In this document: positions 55,614 to 64,000 of the stretch, piece after piece
Layout: each line of letters opens with the position of its first letter
How positions within the stretch are numbered: position 1 is the stretch's first letter
Assembly: GCA_039090855.1 (NCBI GenBank)
Contig: CM077013.1
Location: 143,427,240-143,491,239, forward strand
Length of the DNA stretch: 64,000 bases
DNA from: Macrothele yani
Taxonomy: Eukaryota > Arthropoda > Arachnida > Araneae > Macrothelidae
Direction of reading: 5' to 3'
The notes under the pieces: model-generated
The model's database searches: none
What the model saw: the letters and a program-made list of their open reading frames with translations, nothing else
What the model was told of the DNA's origin: nothing
Made by a program: the position numbers and the translations under genes

Positions 55614-55800
55614 CGTCCCTCCTGCACCCACCGAATCCATACTCGCTTCACTGTGGCTGGATGTCGTCCCACACGGGCGCCGAGGTCTCCGTACGATAAA
55701 CCGCTGTCGCAATAAGCCACTATTCGTCCTCTGTCGAACGCCTAAACGTGCTGGAATGACTGCCGTATTCTACGACGAAGCATCAGGAAACTTCCCACGC
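55614..55800 (-). pseudogene. Tc1-like transposase, N-terminal HTH only
   Basis: The frame reads LRRRIRQSFQHV, stop, AFDRGRIVAYCDSGLSYGDL then GARVGRHPATVKRVWIRWVQ. This is the first paired-type helix-turn-helix of Tc1-like transposases of the kind abundant in spiders. A conserved TGCAACACCAAGAAGGAAGC lies upstream near 55985, possibly the old TIR region. The catalytic domain is gone. Confidence 0.75.
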
Positions 55801-56109
55801 GTAGGTCCGGCAGCACAACACACTTCCACTACTTACACCCCGCCTTCTGAGCACCCTTCTTATAGTGCTTCTCGGTGGCGTGTCGGGCGCACATGATTTG
55901 CATATGCCCTGCAATGCTAATTGTTTGCATGTCCTCTCACGGGTGACGCATGCTGCGAATTTCAGGCCAATCGGATGCTTCCTTCTTGGTGTTGCATTTT
56001 GGGTGGCAGCGTAAATAAATGAAATAAATATATGGTTTTCTGGTGCGTTTAATTCGAAGAAGGCATGAAAAATGAACTGGGACCAGTATAATTCCATATT
56101 CTGTACCAA

Positions 56110-56434
56110 ATAGGGGTCAGATATGCGGTTTATTAAAATAATGTAATGAATATATTTTCAATTTTGTTACACATTCAAACAGGGTCATTTATAAGGTTTT
56201 AAAGTGCAGGCTGTGGAATTGGAATATTCACTTAGGAAGAAAGAAAAGATGTTTGTATCATATAAAAATCAAGGGGAACAGAAACATTATATTGGGTAGA
56301 CTGGTCGAGATCAACTTAAAGAAGCTAGTGCTGTTTTGAATGATGGACTTGCTATAACTGATGATTAATCGAGGACTGATTTTACTTACCACATGAAGTG
56401 CTATATAGGCCTTACATCCTAAAGTAAAAACGAA
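56110..56434. other. no recognisable gene
   Basis: AT-rich spacer before SINE A copy 2. Confidence 0.5.
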
Positions 56435-56445
56435 CCCAGAAATCA

Positions 56446-56667
56446 GCCGCCCCGGTGGCGCAGTGGTCTAAGCGATCGCTTCTGATCATTCGTACGAAAG
56501 GGGTCCGGGTTCGAATCCCGGTGAGGCATGGATGTTGTGTTTGTCTTACGGCACTGGCTCTCTCCCTTCCCTGGAACCAGTGACATTAAATTAGGGACGG
56601 GCGACTGCTTATAGCCCATTGAGTTGCTCACGGTGGTCGTTAAAATTCCAATCAAAAAAAAAAACAC
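56446..56667 (+). mobile_element. tRNA-derived SINE A, copy 2
   Basis: Begins GCCGCCCCGGTGGCGCAGTG, with B box GGGTTCGAATCCCGG and an A-tail (about 56654-56664). Perfect 11-bp target duplication CCCAGAAATCA at 56435-56445 and 56668-56678. About 90% like copy 1. Confidence 0.94.
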
Positions 56668-56829
56668 CCCAGAAATCAAATGAGAAAGAAAAGCTACACC
56701 AGTCTCTAAAAAGCACTGACAACAAGAGTGAAAAGCTTAAAACAACGGCTGTTCCTTAAAAACTGGGAGTAAAATCACACAAAATGAAGAAATATAGGTA
56801 CAGCAAAATATATGCTATTCTCTCTCAAC

Positions 56830-58091
56830 GTATCTTCCCTCGGATGATATGCAACGATCCCATCGTTCAGTCCACTTTTTGAAGCATGTGGCAAAAGGCA
56901 TATTGTGGAAGCTACTTCTACGACCCCTGTGCAGCTTGAAGAACGTCCGCATCTGTGCTGAATGTTGCGCCACGGAACTTCTCCTTCATTGTTGGAAACA
57001 ACCCAAAATCGCGCGGGGCAAGGTCAGGACTGTAAGTAGGCTGTGGCATGATTTTAGTACTATATTTCGTAAGAAACTATTGAACACAAGCAGCCACATG
57101 TGGTCGGGCGTTATCATGGTGTAAGGTCCACTTGTCCACCAGTTCCGGTTGCTTAATCGATGTATGTCGTCGCATACGCTTAAAGACTGAAATGTAACAC
57201 TCAGCATTGACAGTAATTTGTGGAAGAACGGCATGCTGGTAGACTACACCTTTATGATCAAAGAGAATTATCATCACCTTCCCAGCTGATTTGGTTTGAC
57301 GGACTTTTTTTTCGGAGGAGCCGAGCCTGTGTGTTTCCAGACACTCGTTGGCGCAGTGGTCTAAGCGATGGCTTATGATCATTAGTCCGAAAGGGGTCCG
57401 GGTTCGATTCCCGGTGAGGCATGGATGTTGTGTTTGTCTTACGGCACTGGCTCTCTCCCTTCCCTGGAACCAGTGGCCCCAAATTAGGGACGGGCGACTG
57501 CTTATAGCCCATTGAGTTGCTCACGGTAGTCGTTAGACCTTAAAATCAAAAATCAAAGACACTCGTTGTGCGCTTCGTGAGGGGGTCGAAACAGTGGACC
57601 CATGTTTCATCGGCAGTTATTACTGTGTTTAGAAAGTTTGGATCCTTTGCAATCATTTGTTTCCACTCATGACACACCTGAACTCTGGCTAACGATTGTT
57701 CTCTCGTCAGGTGATGAGGTACCCATCTGGAACACACACGATGCAGCAGTAATTTGCCGCGTAGAATGCGGAATGCCGACGGTTTTGAAATATTTGTTGA
57801 CGCCGCTATGTCTTCACACGTCATTCGTCGATCTTCTTGCAGGATTGCTCAAACAGTGTTAACAATACGCTCCGTAACAACACTTTCAGGTCGACTAGGC
57901 CTAGATGTGAGTTTTGCCGACATACGGCATTTTTTGAAATCATGGTGCCATCTAAAAATTGTTGACTCACCCAAACATTTATCTTTGTAAGCTTTTATCA
58001 TTAAATGAACTGTTTGTGGAGTAGTTTTACCCAAACGACAGAAAAGTTTTATCGCACAACGCATTTCACTTCTGAACTCTGAATCAGTCAA
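56830..58091 (-). pseudogene. mariner transposase split by a SINE
   Basis: From 58091: first HTH (MTDSEFRSEMRCAIKLFCRL; TTPQTVHLMIKAYKDKCLGE), frame change near 57850, second HTH TCEDIAASTNISKPSAFRIL, then RWVPHHLTREQSLARVQVCH and the first catalytic motif TADETWVHCFDPLTKRTTSV. SINE A copy 3 interrupts at 57350. Beyond it are KHTGSAPPKK, an A-run frame slip, SAGKVMIILFDHKGVVYQHA, PELVDKWTLHHDNARPHVAA, a stop, TYSPDLAPRDFGLFPTMKEK and KWTERWDRCISSEGRYVE. All three Asp (DD34D) survive. TIRs not clearly found; a weak GGGAGTAA match exists near 56766 and 58110. Confidence 0.88.
57351..57556 (+). mobile_element. tRNA-derived SINE A, copy 3, inserted in mariner
   Basis: Starts GCGCAGTGGTCTAAGCGATG (slightly 5'-shortened), B box GGGTTCGATTCCCGG, A-rich end AAAATCAAAAATCAA. 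Perfect 12-bp target duplication AGACACTCGTTG at 57339-57350 and 57557-57568. The duplication is made of mariner codons, so the SINE is younger than the mariner. Confidence 0.95.
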
Positions 58092-58099
58092 GCATTATC

Positions 58100-58680
58100 C
58101 ACTTCTAATAACCGCACTTACTCCCCCCCCTTTAGGGGTTATATAAGACTCGTAAACCCTGCCACTTAAATCTGCATATTCATACACCCAGTACCACTGC
58201 CGCCCAATTGCCCTTACAGTCAAATCCCGGTTCCTCATGTTACTCCCAACGACTTGAACGTTTCTTCCTTTTTTTTTTTTTTTTTTTTTTTTTTGAGCCT
58301 TTTTTTATTCTAGCTTGGTCCCTACAATAGAATTGGGGGCTTCATGACCACCGTCAGTCACCTCCATAGTTGTATGGCGAAATGCAAACCTGCCTTAAAC
58401 AACTGCGCAATAACGAAACCAGAATCTTCTGCCACGGCTAATTACTGTTGCCATAGATACTTCCTTAATTCAGTTAGTCGTCTGCGTGGTTATGTTTCCT
58501 TTTCACACTGTTGCCAACTCAAAAAAATACTCTCAGTTTTTATGGAACGGCCATTGTACAAGAGTAAAGCATAAAACAAGACAGTTCCTTTTCGAAGTGG
58601 AACCAAAATAATGACGTCTGTACGTTTAATTTGCAATCAATCGAAACGCAGGGGAGGGGGGAGACAATTGTTTCGAACTT
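58100..58680. other. spacer with long T-run
   Basis: T-run at 58269-58294. The inverse of the following bases (58330-58380) has GACGGTGGTCATGAAGCCCC, resembling the 3' part of SINE A, so a SINE-related tail on the minus strand is possible. No tRNA-like head found. Confidence 0.4.
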
Positions 58681-60336
58681 GTGAACGTGAAGATCTCCTA
58701 TACACAACCAGATATTTATTTTAATGACGTATTTAACAGAACAAGTACCATTGATGACACAATAAGCGTATTCGCTGCCGACTTAATGTACCACAATAGT
58801 TGCATAAAAGCATGCATAAAAAAGTATATAACATCAAAAACACACTTAATTTTAAGAATGAGACAAATGGTTGCATTTCAAATACTGTTTGAGAAGATTT
58901 ATTGAAGATTTGAATTTTGATTATAAAGCTTATACGTTATCGGATATTCAGGATGCATTTATAGAACAAAACCCTGCGATTTTCAAACAGAAGTCGCCAG
59001 CCTTTCCACGTTTATAAGTGAGTCACGGAAAAATTCTTATCGGCCACCACCGGGAATCGAACCCAGGGACTTCCAGTTACGCGCCTGACATGCTACCATT
59101 GCACCACAGCGACCTCAAATTCTCCAGACTAGCATACACCTAACTGCCAAACCACATGGCAGGTTGCTTCTTGGAGTTCTGTTTGATGTTCCTAATTCAC
59201 CTGAATTGTGTGTATTAATTATTCATTCGCCTCCTGGTTTCTGTTCAGTTGCGGCTTACCATCTTTGGTGAATCCCCAGCATTGTGCGGGGCTCCAAGAA
59301 GCAACCTGCCATGTGGTTTGGCAGTTAGTCGTTTGTGAGTCTGGAGAATTCGAGACTACTGTGATGCAGTGGTAGCATGTCCGGCGGGTAACTGGGAGAC
59401 CCTGGGTTCGATTCCCGGTGGCAGCCGATGAGAATTTTTTCGTAACTCCCTTTAAACGTGGAAAGAGCGACGATTTCTGTTTGATGTTTCTAACCCACGT
59501 CAATTGTGTGTAACCCTGCGATTTCTTTCTCAAATAAAGAAATAAAATCAATGCTAATTGAAGTTCACGAGGAAAAGATTGCCTTTTCACGCCCGAGAGA
59601 GAAGACACGTTCCCGGCTTTTTTATGCACGTAACATTGATTACGGTAAATTTGTGAATGAAGTTCGGTCTTATGGTGTCAATAAAAAGTGTGCTACCGTT
59701 CTCCGCGAAGATGCCAAAGACTACGATTTCTTGGGAAGTTTAGTGATGCAAAAGATCCTAAATTATCTCATTCAAAGTATGAGCAGTCATGTCCGAAGCA
59801 ATGGCAGACTTTTATAGAAGAATTAGTTCCTTCTGTTTCTGAGACTACAAGTGTTCAACGAAGATATGACACAATGTTTCAAGCTGTCTACTATCTCATT
59901 CATAATGGGTTGAAAACAACGCCTTTGCACATTGCTAATGCTCAAGCTGCGCACAATTTAAGTAGGTCAAATGCGAGCATTATAATATTCAATCGCCAAG
60001 GTCTCTGTTGCTTTCAAGTTGATGTCTTACGTCAAGATCAAATGTTAGCCAATAGAACGATTATTAGAGCGGAAGGCTACCATGTCCCAATACTACCCTT
60101 AATAAAACCTGGGATTCCTGTACATGGAGGTATGAACAATTTTGATAGAGAAGAAGCTACAATGTCAGGGTATGCATGGACCTCATGACACGGTATTGAT
60201 TTTATTTCAAGACCAACAGAGATCCGCAAAAGAAGATAATGATGGCCCGGAAAATTTCACAGGACATTTGGTATTGAAGTTACATCACGAAGTTTCAATA
60301 AAGAAACTGGAGCCAAAAATTATTGGACTGTCATAA
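58681..60336 (+). pseudogene. remnant of an uncharacterised protein family, function unknown
   Basis: Blocks in order: ISVFAADLMYHNSCIKACIK (58765-58830, Cys/His-containing), a frame change near 58895, DIQDAFIEQNPAI, then a SINE composite at 58984-59511. After that: SFSNKEIKSMLIEVHEEKIA, FSRPREKTRSRLFYARN, a frame change near 59740, WQTFIEELVPSVSETTSVQR, QAVYYLIHNGLKTTPLHIAN, VHGGMNNFDREEATMSG, another shift near 60168, and HGPHDTVLILFQDQ. The layout (AAD-YH-C motif, short middle, D-N-D then HG---I-LFQ) matches, from memory, large uncharacterised multigene families of cnidarians and arthropods that behave like repeats. I know no assigned function. There are no TIRs, and the C-terminal part is cut after LEPKIIGLS. 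Could be part of an unrecognised transposon or an expanded host family. Confidence 0.55.
58984..59511. mobile_element. head-to-head tRNA-like SINE composite, copy 3 (most complete)
   Basis: Minus-strand tRNA-like block at about 59040-59125 (inverse B box GGGTTCGATTCCCGG) and plus-strand block at 59345-59430 (A box GTGATGCAGTGGTAGCATGT; B box GGGTTCGATTCCCGG). A 60-bp tail-like piece and the GCACAATGCTGGGG-type spacer lie between. Perfect 13-bp target duplication AACCCTGCGATTT at 58971-58983 (allowing one base) and 59512-59524. Removing the element restores the neighbouring reading frame (EQNPAI to SFSNKE). Confidence 0.88.
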
Positions 60337-60419
60337 GCCAAAGACAAGGAATATGGGTTCAAGTAACTTTGGCAGACGGTGACATAAGTGCAGCATCTGA
60401 AATACTATACCGTGCAAAT

Positions 60420-60658
60420 TAATTGGGACAAGCTATTTTATTCTCAGAATTGTAATGTGATCGCCAGTTGATGTCGGAAACCCACGTAAATCGATTTTAT
60501 CAGCTGTGAGGTGGTGTGACTGTTAGAACTTGATAGGAAGAATGTGGTTTGACCGGTTTTAAACAGGAAATAGGAGCTTCAGTTGGGAGCTTTCGTGTGT
60601 GACCGGTGGATGTAAGTTTTGCTCTCTGTGAGTACGTGTTGCTTTCGTGCATTGAAAA
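60420..60658. promoter_or_regulatory. 5' flank of Tc1-like ORF H
   Basis: AT-rich sequence upstream of the 60659 ATG with GTGACCGG words at 60550 and 60600. No TIR located, so whether this belongs to the element is unclear. Confidence 0.3.
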
Positions 60659-61645
60659 ATGGATATCTCCCCAAGGAAGCGTGCAAAAATAATTGCTCTG
60701 AAGGATCACACTTCTATGACAGTGAGAGATATCGCTTCTGCAGTTGCTGTAGGCAAATCAAGTGTATCAAGATTGCTTACGCGTAACAATGCATCTGGAT
60801 CATCGTCTCCAAAAAGGAGAGGTAAATGTGGAAGAAAACGAAAAACAACTCCACGAACCGATAGATATCTAATCAGAAATAATAAAATGAATAAAAAAAC
60901 AACAAGCACCGACCTTCAAAGAGATTTATTGGCTAGTGGTTGTGATGTTAGTGATTCAACTGTACGCCGTAGGCTTCTGGAAGTTGGCCGGAAGGCAAGT
61001 AGACCAACGAAAAAACAATATTTGAATGCGAAAATGAAGATAAAACGTTTAGCATGGGCCAAAAAATATAAATCATGGACTGCTGACGACTGGAAAAAGG
61101 TCATTTTCAGTGATGAAACTCATTTATTTGTGCAGGGTTACCAAGCAAATGTCCTTAGAGGAAGCAACTGTGAGCCCTTAAGACCTGAGCATGTCAAACA
61201 AACTGTAAAACACCCTCTGAAACAGATGTTTTGGGTTTTATTCACATCAAATGGCACTGGAAGCTTAGTTCCTGTTCAAGGTATGATGAATTCAGCCAAG
61301 TACGTAGAAATATTACAACGTAAGACTGTTCCATTCTTGAAAACTTTTGACGGGACATTTCAACATGACTTGGGCCTATGTCACAATTCGAAATTGGTCA
61401 AAAATTTCATGCTGGAAAATCAAATCCATTTGCTTGATTTACCTGGAAATTCACCAGACTTAAATCCCATAGAAAACTTGTGGAATATTTTGAAGAGACG
61501 TTTAGTTAAAATGGACTGTACAACCAAAGAACGCATGATAACGAATGCTATAAAAGTGTGGTTCCACGATTATGAAGTCAAAAATATGTGCACTCAATTA
61601 GTGGAGTCAATGCCAAAAACGAATTCAAGAAGTGATTTCTGCTAA
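60659..61645 (+). CDS. Tc1-like transposase H, nearly intact, 328 residues
   Basis: Single open frame from MDISPRKRAKIIALKDHTSM. Two helix-turn-helices: residues about 8-45 (SMTVRDIASAVAVGKSSVSR) and about 80-115 (TSTDLQRDLLASGCDVSDST, VRRRLLEVGRKASRP). A GRKRKTTPR hook (residues about 58-66) lies between them. DDE domain: YKSWTADDWKKVIFSDETHL (first Asp, about residue 152), FQHDLGLCHNSK (second Asp), LPGNSPDLNPIENLWNILKR (Glu, 34 residues after the second Asp). Near the second Asp the usual MQDGAPCH is HDLGLCH, which may lower activity. The end reads ESMPKTNSRSDFC; one base fewer in the A-run at 61614-61618 would give the family-type ending of about 15 residues, so a 1-bp insertion near the C-terminus is likely. 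No TIRs were found. It is the best-preserved transposase in the window. Confidence 0.85.
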   Translation: MDISPRKRAKIIALKDHTSMTVRDIASAVAVGKSSVSRLLTRNNASGSSSPKRRGKCGRKRKTTPRTDRYLIRNNKMNKKTTSTDLQRDLLASGCDVSDSTVRRRLLEVGRKASRPTKKQYLNAKMKIKRLAWAKKYKSWTADDWKKVIFSDETHLFVQGYQANVLRGSNCEPLRPEHVKQTVKHPLKQMFWVLFTSNGTGSLVPVQGMMNSAKYVEILQRKTVPFLKTFDGTFQHDLGLCHNSKLVKNFMLENQIHLLDLPGNSPDLNPIENLWNILKRRLVKMDCTTKERMITNAIKVWFHDYEVKNMCTQLVESMPKTNSRSDFC

Positions 61646-61659
61646 AGAAGGACATACTT

Positions 61660-62245
61660 CATATATATAAAAGAAGGACATATTGCCATATATTGTATAC
61701 TTCTGTTATTCAGTTCAGTCCAATATGGGATTTCGAGGAATCTTGATTTAGACTGAATATTCTTTCCCTATTTCGATGAAAGATAACATATGTAGTTCAA
61801 TAACCTATCTAAAAACACAAGTTACCTGAGCAAAGAGTCATTCAGTTATTCTTCCGAGGAATGAGTATAAAATGATTTCTATTTGATCGTTTTATCATGA
61901 ACATTTCGAGAAATAGAAAATTCTATGTTGGAAAAAAGTATATAAATACCAGATTGAAATCTGGAATATCAAGTTAAGCCGAAAATTTGAAAATTAGCCG
62001 TTGAGACCTGAGTAGATTCAAAACTTTGAAGGCACGTTTTTGGTAAGGGAGGTTGAACATTTTTTGAGTGCTCAAATTCTTGGTTGGTCAATGATTACTG
62101 TATTTACTATTCTGTCATTTTAATCTTCAGCACGGTAATTCTCCCCATCTTCGGTAGTTTCCAGCTTTACGTCTTCAGAAAAACCTTATGGAGAGGTGGA
62201 CCTAATATATATTTGCTTAACCTTTTTAAAGTAAAGAAATATATA
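61660..62245. other. no recognisable gene
   Basis: 3' flank of element H and spacer; AT-rich. No TIR recognised. Confidence 0.45.
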
Positions 62246-62247
62246 TA

Positions 62248-63674
62248 CACTGACGGAAAAAAATCCCAACACCACGAAAAAATAGTTGTAGAGGAATGAA
62301 ATGGCGGCAATACATTTGTATAGATAACATATTTAATCGATTAAGGTTTCAAGATCACAGCTTAAAGTAAGCGCGAGAAGAGCCATTTTAAATGTGAAAT
62401 GCTGGTATATTAATAACCGCTGTAACCGCCAGAATGTTGAATGCTAGCATGCAAACGTTCATGCATTGTGTCGTTCAGGTTCTGGATGTCTGTTTGTGGG
62501 ATGGAGTTCCATGCTTGTTGCAATTGGTCGGTCAATAGAAGGACGGTTAATGCTGGTTGGGGGTGACGCTGGAGTTGTCGTCCAATGATGTCCCATACGA
62601 ACTCGATTGGAGAAAGATCTGGTGATCTAGCAGGCCACGGCAACATGTCGACACTCTGTAAAGCATGTTGGGTTACAACAGCGGTATGCGGGCGAGCGTT
62701 ATCCTGTTGGAAAACACTCCCTGGAATGCTGTTCATGAATGGCAGCACAACAGGTTGAATCACCAGACCGACGTACAACTGTGCCGTCAGGGTGCGTGGG
62801 ATAACCACGAGAGTGCTCCTGCTGTCATAGGAAATTGATCCCCAGACCATACCTCCTGATGTAGGTCAAGTGTGTCTCGGCCGCAGACAGATTGGTTGCA
62901 GGCGCTCACCTGGCCTCCTTCTAACCAACACACGGCCATCACTGGCACACAAGCAGAACCGTCTTTCAGCAAAAAACACAACATATCTCCACTCCGTCCT
63001 ACAATGAGCTCTAGCTTGACACCACTGACGTCGCAAACGGCAGTGGTTTGGAAGTAAATGGAATGCACTCTACAGGGCGTCTGGCTCGGAGCTGTCCTTC
63101 AAGTAACCGATTTCTAACAGTTCGTTGTGTCACTGTGGTGGCAAATGCCGCTCGAATTGCTGAAGCAGACGCAGTACGATGCGCCACGGCCATACGCCGT
63201 ACACGGCGGTCTTCCCTCTCAGTAATGCCACGTGGCCAGCCGGAAACCGGTCTTCTTGAGGCAGTACATTCCCTTGAACACCGCTGCCAACAATCATGCA
63301 CAGTGGCTACATTCCTGCAAAGTCGTTCTGCAATATTGCGGAAAGAAGATCCACCTTCTCGTAGCCTTATTACACGACCTCGTTCAAACTCCGTGAGTTG
63401 TTGATAATTGTTTCTTCGTCTTCTTAAAGGCATTCTTGACTAACATCAACACACTACGTCGAATCTCAACGATAACTAACGCTCACGAACGTTAGAGCGC
63501 GTATTTACAGCAAACCTGCTTTGCATGTTCCGAGGGGCGCTACTAGCGCCACACGTATGAGCCGAGCGCGAAATTTGCATAGACGTCATCTTATAGATGT
63601 ACTCTCACCGCATACTAACTGTCGTTTATCTAACACAACCCCTTCTCGGTGTTGGGATTTTTTTTCCGTCAGTG
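62248..63674 (-). mobile_element. Tc1-like element I
   Basis: TIRs CACTGACGGAAAAAAATCCC then AACACC and a near-exact inverse at 63649-63674, TA on both sides (62246-62247; 63675-63676). Length 1,427 bp. Cleanest TIR pair in the window. Confidence 0.96.
62410..63433 (-). pseudogene. Tc1-like transposase, family I, lightly broken
   Basis: N-terminal frame (63433-63011): QQLTEFERGRVIRLREGGSS then RNIAERLCRNVATVHDCWQR, GWPRGITEREDRRVRRMAVA and RTVRNRLLEGQLRARRPV. A frameshift near 63045 follows. The middle frame reads RQWCQARAHCRTEWRYVVFF then AERRFCLCASDGRVLVRRRP, where Ala replaces the first catalytic Asp, with a stop at about 62865. The C-terminal frame (62850-62410) reads MVWGSISYDSRSTLVVIPRT, VFQQDNARPHTAVVTQHALQ and LPWPARSPDLSPIEFVWDII, with Asp and Glu at DD34E spacing, ending SIQHSGGYSGY. 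One frameshift, one stop and one catalytic loss, with intact TIRs, so it could still be moved by a related enzyme. Confidence 0.9.
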
Positions 63675-63676
63675 TA

Positions 63677-64000
63677 TATCGTCAAATGACCGAATATAAA
63701 GTGAAAAATAACCGCTTTGACTCATTCATTTGAGGATTAGTATCTTTCATGGAACACATGGTTTTTGTCCTTTTTTGTCTGGTTACAGGTTAACTTAATT
63801 TGCTACGATGAAGGTACCAAATAAAATTAATCTCTAGATGATAACACCAAGGTAGAGTGCATCGGTCCGCACGGATTCTTATGTGATTTATAGTGAAACC
63901 AGTAACTTTTAAGCTCCCAAACAAAATTAAAGAAAAAATTTTCTTATGAGCTACGTTTCATCTGACACTTCCAGTGGTCGGTGACCCCTCAAACCGGATT
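63677..64000. other. no recognisable gene
   Basis: AT-rich window end. No motif. Confidence 0.5.

Noticed and set aside
56446..56540. tRNA gene (pol III boxes at 56446, 57351, 28500, 27205, 59345)
   Set aside because: Boxes are present, but each is joined to a SINE body, repeated several times and flanked by target duplications; folding lacks a credible full cloverleaf.

Overview
The window looks like intergenic DNA from a large, repeat-rich eukaryotic genome. I find no host gene with credible exon structure, no rRNA and no convincing stand-alone tRNA. The content is decayed class II transposons (at least twelve lineages of Tc1/mariner type plus hAT and Tigger-like elements), tRNA-derived SINEs, Penelope-like and LINE retroelement fragments, microsatellites and several satellite arrays. 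The mix of Tc1-like, DUF4817-type and mariner transposases, GIY-YIG Penelope elements and (GA)n/(CA)n tracts fits an arthropod. An arachnid (spider) is my leading guess, but an insect is not excluded; this is inference.

Layout. 1-3.5 kb: polypurine low-complexity DNA with (GA)n arrays and an internal diverged duplication. 4.3-8.6 kb: a Tc1-like element (A1), a short hAT-like element, and a long-TIR element carrying a DUF4817-type transposase. 9.0-13.3 kb: a Penelope RT plus GIY-YIG fragment, then a mariner fused to a Tc1-like pseudogene that carries its own minisatellite. 13.3-15.6 kb: nothing recognised. 15.6-18.9 kb: a Tc1-like element (B1), a LINE tail and a mariner whose 3' end is tandemly amplified. 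19.2-21.4 kb: a Tigger-like repeat and a 40-bp satellite. 24.0-25.8 kb: a Tc1-like element (C) with a 47-bp array inside its transposase. 26.7-29.9 kb: a Tc1-like element (D) holding three SINE-type insertions and, inside its right TIR, a whole mariner. 29.9-34.7 kb: a second A copy, Tigger-like and MITE nests, a second Penelope endonuclease and a SINE composite. 35.1-40.1 kb: a second B copy, a Tigger-like element and a hairpin-forming satellite. 41.5-44.2 kb: a Tc1-like element (F) with a 112-bp array, then a second long-TIR element. 44.5-48.0 kb: a hAT element with BED/DUF659/dimerisation parts. 48-58 kb: mariners, a 102-bp satellite, polypyrimidine DNA and young SINEs. 58.7-63.7 kb: a remnant of an uncharacterised protein family split by a SINE composite, a nearly complete Tc1-like transposase ORF (H), and a final Tc1-like element (I).

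The most unusual signal is that at least four tandem arrays have grown out of transposase coding sequence. In two unrelated Tc1-like lineages (C and F) the array sits at what appears to be the same place in the protein, the linker just before the DDE domain. Other points to check are head-to-head tRNA-like SINE composites that share one end and carry target-site duplications, a four-insertion nest that gives relative ages, and loss of the first catalytic Asp in five separate Tc1-like copies. All protein comparisons are from memory of families; no search was run.
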